Made by a program: the position numbers and the translations under genes. Of a stretch of 64,000 nt of DNA, positions 23,634-36,149 are shown piece after piece. Each line of letters starts with the position of its first letter. Position 1 is the stretch's first letter. This DNA comes from Leucosporidium creatinivorum. Its lineage: Eukaryota > Basidiomycota > Microbotryomycetes > Leucosporidiales > Leucosporidiaceae. The notes below the pieces were generated by a model. The model worked only from the letters and a program-made list of their open reading frames with translations, was not told the DNA's origin and did not search any database. The stretch covers positions 1-64,000 of the forward strand of contig BCKL01000017.1 in NCBI GenBank assembly GCA_001600635.1, given 5' to 3'.

Positions 23634-24791
23634 ATGCTCGCTTTCGCCTCGATTCTCGGCGCTCTAGCAGCAGCAACAGCAGTGCAGGCTGCACTACCAG
23701 CAACATCGAGCTCGGAGCGGATCACCAGCTACAATGCGACGCTGAAGAGCGCATGGGTTAGCGATTCTGGGCAGGGAGTGTTCACAGTGAGTCTGGAGGA
23801 CTACAGAGAGGGACTTCAGCTGAACCTGGGCCATCTACAGGACGGACTGCATCTGCTGCAAGGAGCGAACGGGAGCAACACGACCACCTCGCCCATCTAC
23901 GTGAGTCTCCCTCCCGTGCGCGCGAGCCTCGAAGGGGTTCGCTCACTCTGTCGTCCTTCTGCAGGGTGTCCTCCTCCAATTCAACGAGACACTCGGAACG
24001 ACCGCCAATGGTAGTAGCTCGGGCATCCCCTTCGTCGCTCTCGTGAGCTGCGACGTATCAGCTACAGCGCCGCTCGACGTCTCGTCCAGCAACTCTTCGG
24101 CGGCGGCCAACTCGACCTCTACCACCAACTCTACCCTCTCCGGCAACTCTACCAGTAATGCAACAGCAGAGGTTGACGTCTTCCAGCTCGCTGCCTCGCT
24201 CGATGCTGTAGCCATCGTCCTCTACTCGACGGCGAATCAAGTGAGCGCCGAGCTTTTCCAGCAGTGCCGAGCTCAGCTAACGTCCTCTCTCGCAGTCGTG
24301 CATCCTCAACTCGACCTACAATGCTACCAACACTATCCCTATCTATTCCCTCCCCGCCGCCAACGACGGCAATATCCTCCTGGGCCAGTTCGAGTGAGTT
24401 CGGCGCCCCATTTCGAGCCTTCATTCGTGCTGACCCCAAGCTCTCGGTAATCAGCAACGTGGACGCCGAGCACCAATACTTCAACTCTACTCTCCTCATC
24501 GAGGCATCGGCCAACCTGACAGGCTTCGTCAGTACCGCCAGCAACGGGGTCGTTCCCGATACCGGCTTCCTTCTCGCCACCATCTCTCCCACGGCGACCA
24601 ACAACACCTCGCCCGTAGTAGCGACCATCGGTCGAGCGTCATCCGCATCGCCGACTTCGGCTACAGCGACAGGGACGGTTCCCTCGAAAGCCCCAGCGAC
24701 GTCGAGCCCCGCCAGTGGAGCGAGCAGGTCGGTTGGGAGCGCCGCTTTGCTCGGTCTAGCCCTGACGTTGGGGGTGTGGACCCAGATGTAG
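23634..24791 (+). CDS. Secreted, probably GPI-anchored glycoprotein
   Basis: Five exons (23634-23786, 23841-23900, 23965-24240, 24296-24393, 24455-24791) give 307 residues. The N-terminus MLAFASILGALAAATAVQA is a typical signal peptide. More than a dozen N-x-S/T sequons are present, especially in the SNSSAAANSTSTTNST stretch. A Ser/Thr/Ala-rich stalk (GRASSASPTSATATGT...) leads to a hydrophobic C-terminus (SAALLGLALTLGVWTQM) suitable for GPI attachment. The middle part has paired Cys residues (SCDVSATA and QSCILNSTYN). Plant or animal PA-domain-like folds are possible but not shown. Likely a cell-surface protein of unknown function. Confidence 0.8.
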
Positions 24792-25940
24792 CGAGTTGGA
24801 AGGTAGAGACCGCTTCCCTGTTATAATGGACGATTCCTGGAGGCCTTTTCATTCTCGCCCCCTCGTCCCGTCGCGCTGGCTCCGAGCGAAGATCTCGGCC
24901 TCGGTCCTGCTCAAATCTTGTCGAGAGTTGAGTTTCAACGTTTCGAGCTCTCCAGCACAGCCTCAGCGTCATCAGCAAGAAGGATTTTTAACGTTATGGG
25001 ATCCGGTGCCGAAGGCTGCAAAGTTCGGGTTGGCGACTTGCTCTGCTCGGCGAATCCCCTTTGCGGTGTGGATGGTGACGCTGCTCTTGCAGCCGGCGGC
25101 TGTTGGGAATCCGCGATAAATTGTTATACACGGGCTGCTCCCAGTGAGCACGCGACCGAGCAGGAGCTGGTCATCTTTCTCATGTGGGAGAGATTGCGAG
25201 GGTGCCTTCACCGAGCTTTTCAAGTCGTCGCCGAGATTTCAGCGGGGGGAGCGGGGGGGAGGTTCCATACAGGACGATCGAGCGTTCTGTACGATTCCGA
25301 CAGCAAACCTTAGCTGCGCTTCATTGATTCACCTCTTACCCTTCCTTCCCAGTTCGGCTTGATTCGAGTCGACCTGCCCAGCTGGGCGAGTTTGACGCTC
25401 TGCCATCCGCCGGCGTGAGAGGAGAGTCAGGCTCTTGGAAGCGAATCCATTGAGACAGCCAGTGCCTTCGTGGCAGCGCATGCCTTGCCTGAACTTACAG
25501 CGCCAGAGAGACTCCGAGACGAGCGCGCCCTCTCCGAGCTCCCTTTGCCGTCCCGCGCTGTCCCTCTTCTCTTCTCTCTCTTCTTCGTTCGCCACCAGAG
25601 CAGCTCTCTACACTCCTTCAGCTCTTCCACTTCCTCGCTCTCCTCCAAACAGTCGCGCTCAGCTCTCTCTCCCCTTCCGACTCCCGCACACACTCGCCAG
25701 CGCCGGACCTCGTCTCTGACGCCCAACTCTTACGGACGGACTCCTCTTTAGCCGTCGCTTGCACTCTCGGAAGACTCCTCTGGACCTACGCCCCAGCTCC
25801 TCCTCACCAACGCTCAAGAAGTAGCCCGTCGTCGCTCACGCTCAGCTGCGAAGGCTCCCCCTACACTTCCCTCCCGTCTCTTGCCTTCCTTCCCGTCAAA
25901 TCATACCATCAGGCACTCTTCTGTAGCACATCTCATCGAC
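24792..25940. other. Long gap before FAM72 homologue
   Basis: About 1.15 kb without a recognised gene. A plus-strand open stretch around 24950-25310 encodes a Cys- and Gly-rich sequence (for example VGDLLCSANPLCGVDGD) that I do not recognise, so it is not called. The last 400 bases are pyrimidine-rich and probably belong to the promoter and a long 5' UTR of the following gene. Confidence 0.4.
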
Positions 25941-27162
25941 ATGAGGGACCCTCGCCTTGCCGCCACCCACTCCATCCCTCCCTTCTCCTCATTCCCCTCG
26001 AACAGGGAGCATCCTACGCGTTCGCCGTCGACGACCGCTTCCGCCGCCGCTACGACCTACCTTGCCTCGAGGGAGCAGCACCTGCAAGGTCCCTTCAGCT
26101 CGCAACCTCATCCTCAATACCAGCGCCCAAGGATGGAGCAACGGCCGTCCCGACACCCTGGGGCCCCGACGCCCGTTCGCTGGACCACCTCGACCAGCAG
26201 CCTGCACGACCAGCCAGCACCTCCTCCTCCCGTACACCGAGTCTACATTCTACGATGCGCTAGCTGTGATACTTTTCTTTCGGATCGCGGTATGAGGGTG
26301 AGTTCCCGCAGCTTGCGTCCTGCGAAAGATGAGCGCCGAGCTGACTTTGAAATTGGGGTCACCCGTCTCGCAGGCCGTCCTGCTGCTCAAGCCCAACATT
26401 GTACTCTTTTCCACAGATGCACACCCTTGCAACGCCAGCGCCTTGGCTCCCGAGCAGCCGCAAGAGCTCGCAGCTGAGCGGACCTGCAACTGCCTGGTGA
26501 GCTTCCGCCTCCTTCTGCTCGGCTCTGGGAGCAAGTGAGACCAGGAGCTGACGTGTGACCCTTCTACAGACTTCTTCGATCGCATGTCATGGCTGTGGCT
26601 GTACCGTTGGCTATCACATCGTCTCTCCTTGCTCTCGCTGCACCGTGAGCTCCGATTCTCGGCGTTCCCCCCTCCCCTTAGCTCTCAGTTGGGCGAGATC
26701 GGAGCTAATCTTCCCTCTCCCTCCCTTACACAGGCTTCGGTACAGAAGCATCAACGTTCAGCCAACCACCATCGCTTCGTCTTCCACCATGATCAAGTCA
26801 CCTGCTCCGAGCGCCGCTGTTTCGAGGGAGAGGCCGGAGTTCTCCAGACGGCGCCGGGACGCTCCTACTCGCCTTCCCCATCGTCACGTGGATCTTCTCC
26901 TTCGCCTTCCACCTCTCCCCAGGGTCATGGAGCCTACGGCGACTTCAAGGATGGCCCCGCTCCCCTCTCAAACCTCCGAGTTCCCTCGCAGCGAGGCGCC
27001 GACGGCCGTCGCTCGCCCTCACCCACCCCTCCCTCAAGGCGGGAAGAGCTCAACGACGGAGAGACCGTCTACTGGCACCACCTCGTCGCTGGAGGAGAGC
27101 GTGCCGAGCCCATCGACCCCAAGGCTCGGCCCTATGCAATCCCTCAGCGAGCAGGGAGGTAG
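25941..27162 (+). CDS. FAM72 family protein
   Basis: Four exons (25941-26297, 26374-26496, 26570-26644, 26734-27162) give 327 residues. After a Pro/Ser-rich N-terminus the FAM72 core runs from about residue 95: VYILRCASCDTFLSDRGMRA, VLFSTDAHP, ERTCNCLTSSIACHGCGCTV, GYHIVSPCSRC and NHHRFVFHHDQV. The Cys pairs suggest a zinc-binding Yippee/CULT-like beta fold. In mammals FAM72A binds and lowers nuclear uracil-DNA glycosylase UNG2; whether the fungal protein does this is unknown. The tail after residue 205 is Ser/Pro-rich. The open frame begins earlier at 25881 but with TTG, so the first ATG is used. Confidence 0.88.
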
Positions 27163-27715
27163 TTCGCCTCTCCGCCCTTTCCACACGTCTCTACCCCACT
27201 CATCTTTCAAACCCGTCCATAACATATTCTACCATACTTACCGTGTTGATTTGAATCCACCTCGCAACCCTCTCGCATTCGTACTCCCGCGCAACCCTCT
27301 CGCATGATACCCCCCTCGTTTTATCGTTCTTCTCCTGCATTATGTATCTTACTTCAGGTAGCATGATCTTCGCAATAATCAACAGCTCGCAATGACCTTA
27401 TCGAGGGCTTGCAGGCGATTGTCTGAAGCGAAGCGAGAGAGAGAGCTGCTCGGCGAAGAAGGAAAGGGGCGTCGAGACATCGCCGAGATACTAGCTGGAA
27501 GCTCTGGGAGCAGCGCGGCTCGCTTTGAAATCTCGTGTGTATCATCAAATGATTACAACCGACGTGTTAGGCAGCAGAAGAAGACTCGTCGACCCTCTCG
27601 CCAGCCTCCCCACCTTCCAAGCTCAAGCCCAGCTTCACCTTCCGCCATCATCTCGTTTCACATTCGACTCGCACTCCTCGGCAGCTCAGAGAGCTAGTCT
27701 GCACCCCAATATAAG
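27163..27715. other. Gap FAM72 / DOCK
   Basis: It contains the FAM72 3' UTR and the DOCK promoter. A short direct repeat CGCAACCCTCTCGCAT occurs twice near 27264 and 27291. No gene is recognised. Confidence 0.4.
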
Positions 27716-30700
27716 ATGGAGGGCCGACAGCCTATCGCCATGCAAGGCAAGTGGAGCCAACTCACAAGCATCGGCTACGGCGTCTGTGTGCACAACTTCC
27801 TTCCTATCGCGCTCGCCGAGCCCACCTCCAACGGCACGAACGAAGACCGAGGAGAGCTCAACCCCCACCAAGTAAGCCCGTCTGCATCGCTGCAGACAGC
27901 CCGTGAGAGCTGGGCCAAGCTGACGCTCTCCGCTCGCGCTCCTCAGATCTCTCTCGAGATTGGCATGGAGGTCTACTGCTTTGAGGTGTTCCAACCGTCC
28001 TCTCCTCCTACTTCCACCTCATCCGCCCTCGACTCGCGCTGGTTCCGTGGCTTTGTCGTCTCGACCTCTCCTCAGCCGCACCTCCCTCTCACCTCCGACC
28101 TGGGCGCCTTCCCTACTGCTTCAGAAGGGCCATCATTGACAGACGAGCCACAAGGTGAGTCCCGGGACCCTTCCTGCTGCCTTACAGGTCTCCGCAAGCT
28201 GACCCTGCACCTCTGTTTGGGATCGCTCGCTCGCTCCCCCTCCAGTTTCCGTTGGCATTTTCCCTGCTTCTCACGTCCACATTCGGGAGCAGCTCGAGGA
28301 TGCAGAGAACCGTCTCACAGAGCTCGCAGAGCAGGCAGCATTACCCTCCCAATCCGCACCGAAGCCCTACTCTCGCAACGGTGGACGGATGGAGCCGCTG
28401 CAGGAGGAGGACGAGGAGGAGGCCATGAGCCCCGTCGAGGGAGTCAGCGATTTGACTGGCTTTGGTGCCAACGGTGGGACGCCCTCGAAAGCGCGGAACC
28501 GAGCTTCCGTCGCATCGTTCCAGGGTTCGCGGCTCTCGCAATACGGCCTCGGCGCAGGCGCAGAAGCAGTCGACACTCGGCCGCCACCGCCACTACCGAA
28601 CCTCAAGTGCGGAGACGAGACTCTCGCCGGCCAGACCGAACCGCTCGTGGATGAGGTCGCCTGCGCGCTGAGGGAATGGGCAGCCCTTCTCTACACCCAC
28701 CTCCATCGCCGAGAGTACGCCCTCTTCGAGTCGGTGCGGAGCCATATCGATGCTCTGCACATAGGGAGGAAACAACTACTCGCCAACACCCTCAGCATCG
28801 ACGAGACGGAGAAGCTGAGGAAGGAGATGGTCGGTCGGCTCGTCAAGGGCAACGTCGAGCAGGGTTTGGAGGTGATCGTGCGGCATCCGCTGTGGGGAGG
28901 ATTGGTGGATGTGGATGTGGATGGGGAGATTGAGAACAAGGCGTGGGCGACGGTCATTCGGATGTGTGAGTAGCTGGGAGGCCGAGCCGGGGGCGAAAGC
29001 TCGGAGCTGACAGACTCCATCCTCGCAGACGCCATGCAAGTCTCGCTAGCCTATTCGGGCACCGCCGAGGGTGGGCTATCAGTCGTCCCTCCGCCCATTC
29101 GCGCCCTCGACCCTACCGCTTCCCCTACTACCTCCCGACGCCTCTCCAACTCCACCCTCCTCGCTCCCGCCCCTTCTTCCGACCCCGAACCCACACCTTC
29201 GCAAGCTCGCGCGAAGTTCTACCACGTCTTCCTCGATGTCCGAGCCTTCGTCGCCAATCCATGCGCCCCTGGCGAGACGGCCGAGCTCTACTTCTCCCTC
29301 TTCAGCAAAACGGACGCCCGCTACGTAACGGAGGAGTTCTGCATCATTCTCAACTACAATGGCGCACCAACCCACGAGTCGGAGGGGCGCTTCGACCAAC
29401 TCCGCACCCTCTTCATCGACCTCAGTCAGCACGACGTCCAGGACCAGATCTTCCTCGTCTGTCGGATCATCAAGAACGGCAACATCAAGCTCACCGCCGC
29501 CAACGGCGCCGGCTTCGCTTCCCCCAACGCATCTCGCGGAGCTTTCCTTTCGCCGCCAACAGGAGGGCAATCCGAGACCGGCTCTTTCGACTCGAGCGCC
29601 TCCAACACCGGCGTCGACTTCGGTCTCGGGACGAGAGGCGGCATGCTCACGGTCGACGGCAGCGGAAGGCAGAGCTATCGCCGTCCTTTCGGCTGCGCTG
29701 TCCTTGAGATCAGCCAGTTCAACAAGTTGGCATCAGGCCAGGACGACTCGAGATCAACGGAGGAGCACCACATGCCCATCTTCATCCCCATGAACGAGGC
29801 CAACTTCTCGACGCTGCACGAGGACATTATCGGCAGTCGGATCAAGGAGATTGAGAAGAGTCCACGAGCCGACCATGTCGCCGTCAACGTTCGGATTCTC
29901 TACGTAAGTTCGCCCTTTCTCGCTTTCCTGTGTTCGCCGAGCTGACCCTGTCGCCTTCTCTGCAGGGCGAGGCATCAAACCTAGTTCGAGAGATGCCGTC
30001 GCTACTCTCGGATGTGCCACTCACCAACCGGCTAGGATTCTGTAAGCTGCTGCACACTCGCAAACACGAGGAGCGCTGACCGGCGTTCGTCTTCGCAGCC
30101 GACGTCGTGTTTCCCGACGACGAGCGAAACGAAGTCTACCTCAAGCTCTGGAGCGGCGACTTCAACAGCAGCGCTGGGCCATCTCGAGGTCTGGCGCAGA
30201 TTGGATCGTCGGGGGCGAGGAATATCGAGGTCACCGCCGAGATTCGGACCAAGGACGGATCGCTCGTCGACCGAGTACTCTCGAGAGGCGCAGGAGAGCC
30301 CAACGTCACTCAGTACACCTCGATGGTTTTCCGAGCCAATAATGCGCCGAGTACGTCATCTAGCAGGTCGAGAACCAAACACGAGCTGACCTGACCTCAC
30401 CTATCTAGCCTGGGGCGAGCTCGTCAAGCTAGAGGTACCCGTCGAGATGATGGAGAACGCCCACGTCTTCTTCACCTTCCGCGCTCGAGGCGGCAAAGAT
30501 CGCGGTACCGTCTCTGGCGCCGCCGGCGAGCCACCTTTCGCATTTGCCTACTTTCCCCTCTTCCGCGACAACTCGGCCTTCCAAGCCGACGGCGCGCATT
30601 CGCTCATTCTCTACCGCTACGACCGCGGACTCGCTACCCCGGCCACCTACTTCCAGGCGCCCTCGACCTACGACCGAGGCCAGCTTCCGCCGCTGCCTCC

Positions 30701-33700
30701 GGCGGTCGCCAAGACCCTCCAGCCGCTCAAGGACACGATGGTCATCCGAACCTTCCTTGTCTCGACACGCTACACTCAGAACGAAACGCTACTCAAGCTA
30801 CTGCGATGGGAGACGGAGCTGCTAGAGGATCCCGAGCTGTTGAAGCAGACGTTGATCAAGATCAAGTGAGTTGAGAGACGTCTTACCTGCCTCGACAGGT
30901 TCGCTGACTCTTCCGTCTTTTTGAACAGGTTCTGCAGCGAGGTCGAAGTCTGCAAGTTCCTTCGGGACATCTTCGACGCCCTCTTCGGCATCCTCAACTC
31001 GGCGCAGAACCACGGAGGCGAGGTCGACGACTTGGTCTTTCAGGCGCTCGTCACCATTCTTGGCATCGTCGCAGATCGCCGGTTCACCAACTTCAAGCCA
31101 GTCCTCGACGTCTACATCGACCGCCACTTCACCAACTCTCGCGCCTCCTCGCACATCATCAAGTCGCTCCTCCAGCTCCTTCGCAGCTCGACCACCAACC
31201 CCGAGGCCGCCACCACCCTTCGCTCGAGCATCAAGGTCTGGCATCACCTCTTCAAGTTCGTCGTTCGGTCGAGGGAGATCCAGCGAGCCAAGGATGTCGG
31301 CATGGGCGTGACCTCGGACCACCTCGAAGCGACCTTCAAGCGGGAGCTTTCGGCGCTCCTCTCCGCCATCAATCTGATGATGCGCTCAACCACTCCCTCC
31401 TCCATCATTGGCACCCAAACCCTCGCCGTCCAACACTTTGCCAGCATCCTCCCCGACCTCGCCAAGTGCTTCAGCCAGCAGGAGCTCGCCGATATCGCCA
31501 TCTCGTTCTGCGACGCCGTCACCCCCAAAGGCAAGATCGCCGTCTGGAAGCTCGTCCTCGAGAACCAGCTCGTCAGCAGCATCATCTTCGCCACGCCGAC
31601 CGGTCGCGCCGCTCTGGTCCCCAACCTCGTTCGGTGGATCAAGCCCGCGCTCGGCAAGTTTGACGAGCATCTCCTCTCGCCCAAGGATTCGCAGGCGACC
31701 AGGGATAACGCTCGCGTGAGCTGGATCGAAGGCATTCGCCTCGCAGTCGGAGTCGTCGCTTCGATGCTCGACGTCGTGCAGCAGGCCCTCATCGACCCCG
31801 CCATCCAGAGCAGTCGGGCGCTGTTGGGTCAGGAGCAGGACAATATCGAGTACCTGCTCGGCATCCTCCCTCGCCTCCTCGAGTCGTACCGTGAGGTCGA
31901 GAACCTCGCCAATCTCGACTCGGTCGAACGCCAGCGATCCCAGGCCTCCGTCGTCGCCGCCATCCCCGTCGTCTTCCCATCGTCCTACCCCTTCTCTCTC
32001 CTCTCGCATCCGCCAGAGCACGCGCGACGAGAGCAAGAGCGCGCCCGGGTGGGCAAGGAGGCAACGCCCGAAGAGACGAAGCAGGAGTGGCCGACCCTCC
32101 GCGCCGGCATGGGCGAGATCGCCTGTGTCTTCGTCGCCCTCCTTCATCTCGCCCCTCGCAAGATTTTTGTCAACTCGCTCGAGTCGACGCTCGAGGTGGA
32201 GGGCAAGGAGAACTTCGCTCGACTCCTCACCCAGATCTTCCGCGTCGGCAAGTCGATCCTCGAGAACGACGCCTACCCCTCCGACTGGCTCAACATCAAC
32301 ATCCTCGCCCATCGAGTGATCGTCAAGATTGTCGACCCCATCGCCGACTTTCTCGAGCGCGAGTTCATCCCCGCTCAGCAGGCGTCATACACCTTCAACA
32401 CCTCGCTTTGGCGCGACTTCTTCGGCATGCTCCTTCGGCTTCTCGCGAGTCCCCAACTTCTCATCGAGGAGTTCTCGCCACAGAAGAGGTGAGCACTGGT
32501 GACCTCTCCCTCGGCCCGAGGCTGATCTCTCATCTCCTCACCAGGCGCGCGGTTTGGAGGCTCGCCGGCGATATTCGAGGCGAGGGTGCCAAGACGCTCA
32601 TTCGGCTGTGGGACGCCATCGGATGGCCTGAGGAGCGCCAGGGAGACGTGAAGAGCCGAAGTGGAGGGTACCAGGTTCGTCGCTCCGGCTGAAGTCCTCA
32701 TCGCTCGCGTGCTGAGTCTCCTTCTCCGTCGCTTGCAGGTTCAGTTCGTTCCAGGTCTGGTCGAGGATGTGCTCTCGCTCTGCCTCTCGCACCACGACGA
32801 GCTGCGACGGAACGCGGTCCACGTCTTGCACTCCATGATCGTCAGCGAGGTAGGCTGTCGTCTTGGTCGGCGTCGCTCACCGTCCATCGCTACACACCGC
32901 TGACTCGAGCGACTCCACAGTACTACCTCAACGATGACTTCTCCGTCATCGAAGCCGAGGTCATCGACCGCCTCGACAAGCTCTTCATGAGCCAGACGAA
33001 AGGCGATGAGATCTCGCGCGCCTTCTTCGTTAGCCAGCTTCGGACCCTGTTCGACGAGTCTGTCATCGACGACCGGTTACGGCAGCAAGTCGACGTATTC
33101 CTCAGCTCGGTCAACTCGTTTTTGGACCTGCTGCTGGCTGTGCGCAACCTTCCCGAGGGAGACGAGGTAAGAGCGATCTGATCGAGGTTCGGAGCGCGAC
33201 GCTGACGAGCTCGACTCATCTCGCAGTACCAAGAGGATCGCATCATCAGTACGCTCAAGCTCATGAGCTTCATCAAGGCCTTGGGTCGCAGCGAGGTCTT
33301 CGTAAGTCTCGCTTGCTCGACCCCAGCTCGCTCGGTGCTCACCTGTCTTCGCTTCTGCAGATCCGCTACGTTCAACGCCTCGTCACCTGTATGCTCTACT
33401 CCTCGCCTCTCTCTCCAGTTTCGCCGCGCTCATCATCCACTCCTGCAGACCACGTCGCTTTGGGCAACGAGACCGAGGCTGGACTCACCCTCAAGCTGCA
33501 CGCCGACCTGCACGAGTGGAACCTAACTACCTTCGTCGACGCCATTCCGGACCTTGAGCTACCTCGCCAAACCGAGTTTGCACGGAAAGAGTGAGCCTGG
33601 AGCCTCCTCGAGCCAGCATCTTTGGCGACTGACCTCCCTTTCGCAGAACCCTCTACATGCGCGTGCTCGACCATCTCAGCAAAGGCAAGGCGTGGGAGAC

Positions 33701-35632
33701 TGCTCTCTCGATTTGTAAAGAGCTGCAGTACGAGTACGAGACGAGGTCGTTTAGCTACAGCCGCCTTTCGGAGCTCCTCGTCCTCCAATCCGAGCTCTAC
33801 GGCAGCATCCTCAAGGCCGACCGACACTTCGGGTGAGTCCTCCTTCGTTCTATCAGCTGTTACGGTGGCTGATACCCTCGTTACTTTACACAGCGACTTC
33901 TTCCGCGTCGCCTTCTACGGAACTCGGTTCCCCATCTCCGTCTCGGGCAAGCAATTCGTCTACCGCGGCGCTCCTCTCGAGAAGCTCGGCGGCTTCATCG
34001 AACGGATGCTTAACAAGCATCCAGGCGCCCAGCTTCTCAAGACCAGCACCATCCCCGACGAGGACATCCAGTTCGCCGACGCTCAGTATCTCCAAATCAC
34101 GAGCGCTGCTCCCGAACCGGATCAGGAGAACCCCATGTTCAGCAACCCCGACGTCCCACAAGCAATCCGCGCATACTACGAGCAGAACGATACCCATACG
34201 TTCTCGTTCACGAGGCCGGTGAGCAGGGACTCGGCGGGAAGGACTCGCGTCGACAACGACTTCACGTCAAGCTGGACCGAGAAGACGGTGAGTCGTCTCT
34301 TATTGGGCTCTTGGTCGAGCTTGCTGATGCTTCGCTCCCAGGTCCTCATTTGCGAGGATTCTTTCCCAACCGTTCTTCGGCGGTCGGAGGTTGTCGAGAT
34401 TCGGATCATCGACATCTCGCCAAGTGAGTCGCTCGTCGCCTGCACCCGAAGACGCTTGAGCTAAACCTTCCTGCCCACTCCACAGTCGAGAATGCCCTCA
34501 ACGACGTCGAAAGCAAGAAGAAGGAGCTCGAGAGCCTCGAGCGACGCTACCACGCCCTCAGCCAGACGGTCACGGATCGCAGCAAGGTCAACACCAACGT
34601 TCTCTCCATGTCGCTTAACGGCATCGTTGACACTCCACCTAATCGAGGCGTGCCGATGTACCGCAAGGCTTTCCTCGGCGCCGACTACATGGCGGTGAAT
34701 CCGGACAAGGCCGGCATCATCAAGAGGCTCGAGGTCGCTATCGACGAGCTGGTAAAGCTGAGCCCTTCCTTTCGTTGAGAGCTTGAGCTGAACCTCATCG
34801 GCTCCTGCAGGTCTTCGTCATCGCCCGCTGCCTCAAGCTGCACGCCGCCCTCTGCCCTCCCGAGATGGCTCACTTTCACGATACCCTCGAGCGCTGTAAG
34901 TCAATCGTGGAGCCTAGTCCTGCTTCGCGCTGACCTCGGTTGCTCGTAGTCTTCGAGAAGAACTTCTCCGACGAGATCGCTCGGCTCCCTTCCAACGACT
35001 CAGCGTTCGACCCTCCTCCCATCCCTTACACCATCCTCGAATCCGCCGCTCCATTCCCTGCCATCGGCGTCTCCCACCCCAATCCCAACTTTGCCAACCG
35101 CCCTACCCATCCCAGCACCCGCTCCGATTCCATCTCCATCTCCATCAACCCCTCGCTGCATCAGCGCAAGCCTTCAGTCTCGGCAGCGGCAGCCAACGAC
35201 ACGCTCGGCATGTTCCCCAGCGTCGGAGGAGGTGGACACAATCGCAGAGAATCGAACGCGACTGTCCGATCCACCTCCACGATCACGCCGAGCAAGACTC
35301 GCCAGCCGAGCTTCTCCCAAGCCGCGGTCAACGGTCTCAACGGCAGCTCGACGCCATCGCTCAAGACGCCGTCGATCTACTCTGAGCGGGCGCTGGATCC
35401 GCTGAGCGGCTCGGGAGGCACTTCGCCCACCAAGTCGACCTTCTCGAGCACCTTCTCCTTCGGCCGAGGGAGCGTGAGCGGCGACTCGGGAGGCGCGCCG
35501 CCGAGTAGGAGAGGGAGTTTAATCAGTCCGAATGGCAAGGGCGTGAACGGAACTGGTGGTGAGAGGAGGGGCTCGCTGCTGAGCAGTGTGTTTAAGCGGA
35601 AGGCGAGCGTTTCGGCGTTGCAGGAGGAGTAG
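27716..35632 (+). CDS. DOCK-family Rho/Rac guanine nucleotide exchange factor
   Basis: Twenty exons sum to 2243 residues (first 27716-27871, largest 30929-32488, last 34950-35632). An N-terminal SH3-like region is seen (GYGVCVHNFLPIAL ... DSRWFRGFVV ... VGIFPASHVHIR). It is followed by a helical region and a DHR-1/C2 domain around residues 640-880 (NRLGFSDVVFPDDERNEVYL, WSGDF, TAEIRTKDGSLV). A long armadillo-like region leads to the DHR-2 exchange domain, about residues 1600-2030 (RLVTYHVALGNETEAGLTLK, then FYGTRFPISVSGKQFVYRG). The last 200 residues are Ser-rich and end KRKASVSALQEE. The family activates Rac or Cdc42 with an ELMO partner to control polarity, as Dck1-Lmo1 do in yeast. Exon 13 is only 28 nt. 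Confidence 0.95.
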
Positions 35633-36149
35633 GATTCGGTTTTCGTTTAGTTTACCCCGCCCGAGCTATTAGCATGCAGAGTTATGACCGATATTAGTGC
35701 CGATACCACACAAGCAATCGATTAGTCCTCGCTGCCTTCGGATCGAGGCTTCCTTGCAGAGAGCGAGTAGCTCGAGGAGACGCTGATGAGACTCTCGGCG
35801 TTGGCGAGGCGAGGCATCGAGGTAGTCGCCGGGAACTACTTGTGCATCATCCAGCACTAGATCCATCGTCGTCTCTCTTATCTCTCGATGGGCATTTTGA
35901 ACCGGTCAGGCGCCTCCCCTACAACTTTCCTCGCCGAGCTATCGCCAACTCTCAGCATTCGTGTGTCTCCCGCAGCGTCATGGCGGTGCTTATGAGCTCA
36001 AGGAGTTACATGCAGCTCTCCCAAATAGTCTGCCCTCTTCATGGAGACCGACCAGGTACCTACGCATGTGAGGAAGGGACAAGATCTGCTCGGCGAAGGC
36101 AGCGATCAGCGAAACCGCCTCTCCGATTCGAGGCCAAGGAGGTACTAAT
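35633..36149. other. Gap between DOCK and F-box copy A
   Basis: Convergent 3' flanks. It holds the DOCK 3' UTR and the downstream region of F-box copy A. No feature is supported; short open frames are not recognisable. Confidence 0.4.

Noticed and set aside
24918-25313. Cys/Gly-rich open frame in the gap before FAM72
   Set aside because: No recognisable motif, no supporting splice structure, and codon use is unlike the neighbouring genes.
25881-25940. Upstream start for the FAM72 homologue
   Set aside because: The open frame begins with TTG here. The first ATG is at 25941, and the added residues show no conserved feature.
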